A stretch of 6,048 nt of DNA from Chrysiogenia bacterium (GTDB taxonomy: Bacteria > JAGRBM01). Where the stretch lies: positions 1 through 6,048 of the forward strand of contig JAGRBM010000281.1 in assembly GCA_020434085.1 (NCBI GenBank). Direction: 5' to 3'. The position numbers and the translations under genes are program-made. Of the stretch, positions 5,036 to 6,048 are shown one piece after another. A model generated the notes under the pieces. The model was not told the DNA's origin. It saw only the letters and a list, made by a program, of their open reading frames with translations, and ran no database searches. Each line of letters opens with the position of its first letter. The stretch's first letter is position 1.

Positions 5036-6048
5036 CTACGGATTGGTGCGAATGGTGATGATGCCGATGCTTCGGCTCAAACCGCGCGCCGTTCCGAAGA
5101 GTCTTTCAAGTCCCGCCGCAGTGAAATCATAGGAGATATTTTCGGCCGTGTCATAGCGCAGGTCGTCAAAGGTGACGATGCCCTCCACGGCGGTCCGGGT
5201 GGTGGTTCCGGTGATGATACCCGTGCCGCTGGTGAGCTCGATGGTCACCGCCACGGGCATCGCCGGGTTGGTGACCAGGCGGCCTTCCTCGTCCTCGATG
5301 CGCAGGCTGAAGGGCTGCCAGAGCCCCCCCACGGCCTCGAAGGGAGGCGCCGGGTCCTCGAAGCGCATGCGCACCGGGGTGGTGCCTTCTTCGAGCACGG
5401 TGACGAAGCTGCGCGGGGATTCCTGGATTCCCGCGCCGGTAAAACTCACCTGCACGCCCGAGGCCGTATCGAAGCCGATGTCGGAGAAAGTCGCGATGCC
5501 GTCGGCGGCGCTCAGTGAGAGCGTGCCCGAGAGCGCGCCGCCCCCGCCGCCGCTGGCAACGCCGAGGGTGACTGTGTCGCTCACGCCGCGGGCGAGCCTG
5601 CCGTCGATTCCCACGATGCGCGCGGCAAAGGGCGCCCATGTCGCGCCCGTCGTCTCCAGCGCGCGGGGCGCTTCATGGACGAGCAGGCGCAGCGGCGTTG
5701 CCGTCACCACGTCGATGGGCTCCATCGCAATGCCCATCAGCCCCGAGGAATCGGCGTTGATCTCGATGAGTTCCACCAGGTCATAGGAAACCCCGCTGAA
5801 CACGGCCGTGCCGTTGACCACCGGGCGGGTGAGGGTGCCGTCGAGCTTGTCGCTGCCGGTGGCCAGCGAGAGCGTCACGCTGCCCGATGCGCCGGGAATG
5901 CGCCGACCGCTGGCATCCTGAACTTCCACGGTAAAGGGCGGCCAGAATGTGCCCGCTTCCTGCATGGCCAGCGGCGCGATGCCGAAGCCAAGTTGTACCG
6001 CACCGGCGGCGGCCACGTCCGTGGCAAGGCCGGTGATGGTGGTAACGC
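5036..6048 (-). CDS. C-terminal part of a tandem-repeat, Ig-like surface or secreted protein (partial)
   Basis: I do not recognise the specific protein. The minus-strand frame is open to the right edge, so the start lies outside; a GTG at 6016 is internal, since codons above it encode VTTITGLATD in the same style. Counting from that GTG, the visible part has three degenerate repeats of about 102-106 residues. Each contains an aromatic-x-PF strand then D/G-x-x-GR (FWPPF at 24-28, TWAPF at 126-130, LWQPF at 232-236), then VTL.L or similar, a Gly/Ser turn, L.GT/ITGT, and G.A/VTF.D/G..YD (from about 69, 173 and 279). This alternating beta pattern with few charged helices resembles bacterial Ig-like (invasin or Big-type) beta-sandwich domains of extracellular proteins. 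It ends at ITIRTNP with no membrane anchor or sorting tail. A strong terminator follows. Export and adhesion are inferences; the N-terminus is not visible. Confidence 0.75.
   Translation of the reverse strand, partial: VTTITGLATDVAAAGAVQLGFGIAPLAMQEAGTFWPPFTVEVQDASGRRIPGASGSVTLSLATGSDKLDGTLTRPVVNGTAVFSGVSYDLVELIEINADSSGLMGIAMEPIDVVTATPLRLLVHEAPRALETTGATWAPFAARIVGIDGRLARGVSDTVTLGVASGGGGGALSGTLSLSAADGIATFSDIGFDTASGVQVSFTGAGIQESPRSFVTVLEEGTTPVRMRFEDPAPPFEAVGGLWQPFSLRIEDEEGRLVTNPAMPVAVTIELTSGTGIITGTTTRTAVEGIVTFDDLRYDTAENISYDFTAAGLERLFGTARGLSRSIGIITIRTNP

Noticed and set aside
4713-5132. Plus-strand open frame running from the end of the transglutaminase-like gene into the minus-strand gene
   Set aside because: It crosses the palindromic repeat and both terminators, and its sequence is just the translated repeat.
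4931-5786. Plus-strand open frames opposite the repeat protein, and a second minus-strand frame at 5166-5639
   Set aside because: The minus-strand frame 5036-6048 has internal protein repeats that only make sense in that frame, so these are shadows.
1-6048. CRISPR array, tRNA, rRNA, insertion sequence or phage genes
   Set aside because: No regularly spaced direct repeats, no cloverleaf-like or rRNA-like sequence and no transposase, integrase or phage motifs were seen on either strand.

Overview
The window is GC-rich (about two thirds G+C by eye), densely coded bacterial DNA. Its gene content (a LemA plus M48 protease pair, a bacterial lipase maturation factor homologue, a Phd/RelE toxin-antitoxin pair and a repeat-built surface-type protein) and two palindromic intergenic repeat elements suggest a Gram-negative chromosome. 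A proteobacterial, deltaproteobacterial or myxobacterial background would fit, but the taxon is an inference and no rRNA or tRNA is present to fix it. I see no CRISPR array, insertion sequence or phage gene.

Layout. At 57-620 (+) lies a LemA-family membrane protein. After a 171-base gap largely filled by an imperfect palindromic repeat (639-764) comes an HtpX-like M48 zinc metalloprotease (792-1817, +, GTG start). An unusually AT-rich promoter/operator (1827-1854) precedes a type II toxin-antitoxin module: a Phd/YefM-like antitoxin (1882-2139) and a RelE/ParE-like toxin (2146-2415). The toxin stop overlaps, in an ATGA, the start of a lipase maturation factor family membrane protein (2412-3983). 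A transglutaminase-like protein (4055-4747, +) follows with its own ribosome binding site. The convergent gap 4748-5035 holds a second palindromic repeat element (4754-4868), a probable plus-strand terminator (4880-4904) and a strong minus-strand terminator (4914-4944). The last kilobase is the C-terminal part of a minus-strand protein made of about 100-residue tandem beta-sandwich-like repeats; its start lies beyond the right edge.

How the genes may work together. LemA next to an HtpX-like protease is a recurrent bacterial pairing, probably linked to membrane-protein quality control. The toxin-antitoxin pair is a self-contained autoregulated unit, but its four-base overlap with the lipase maturation factor gene could place that gene under the toxin-antitoxin promoter. 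This is the most unusual arrangement in the window. The transglutaminase-like protein keeps the catalytic Cys and His but has Thr where the third triad residue (Asp) is expected. I do not see convincing evidence for a wholly new multi-gene system; the items worth follow-up are the toxin/lipase-maturation-factor coupling, the altered transglutaminase triad, the repeat elements and the tandem-repeat surface protein.
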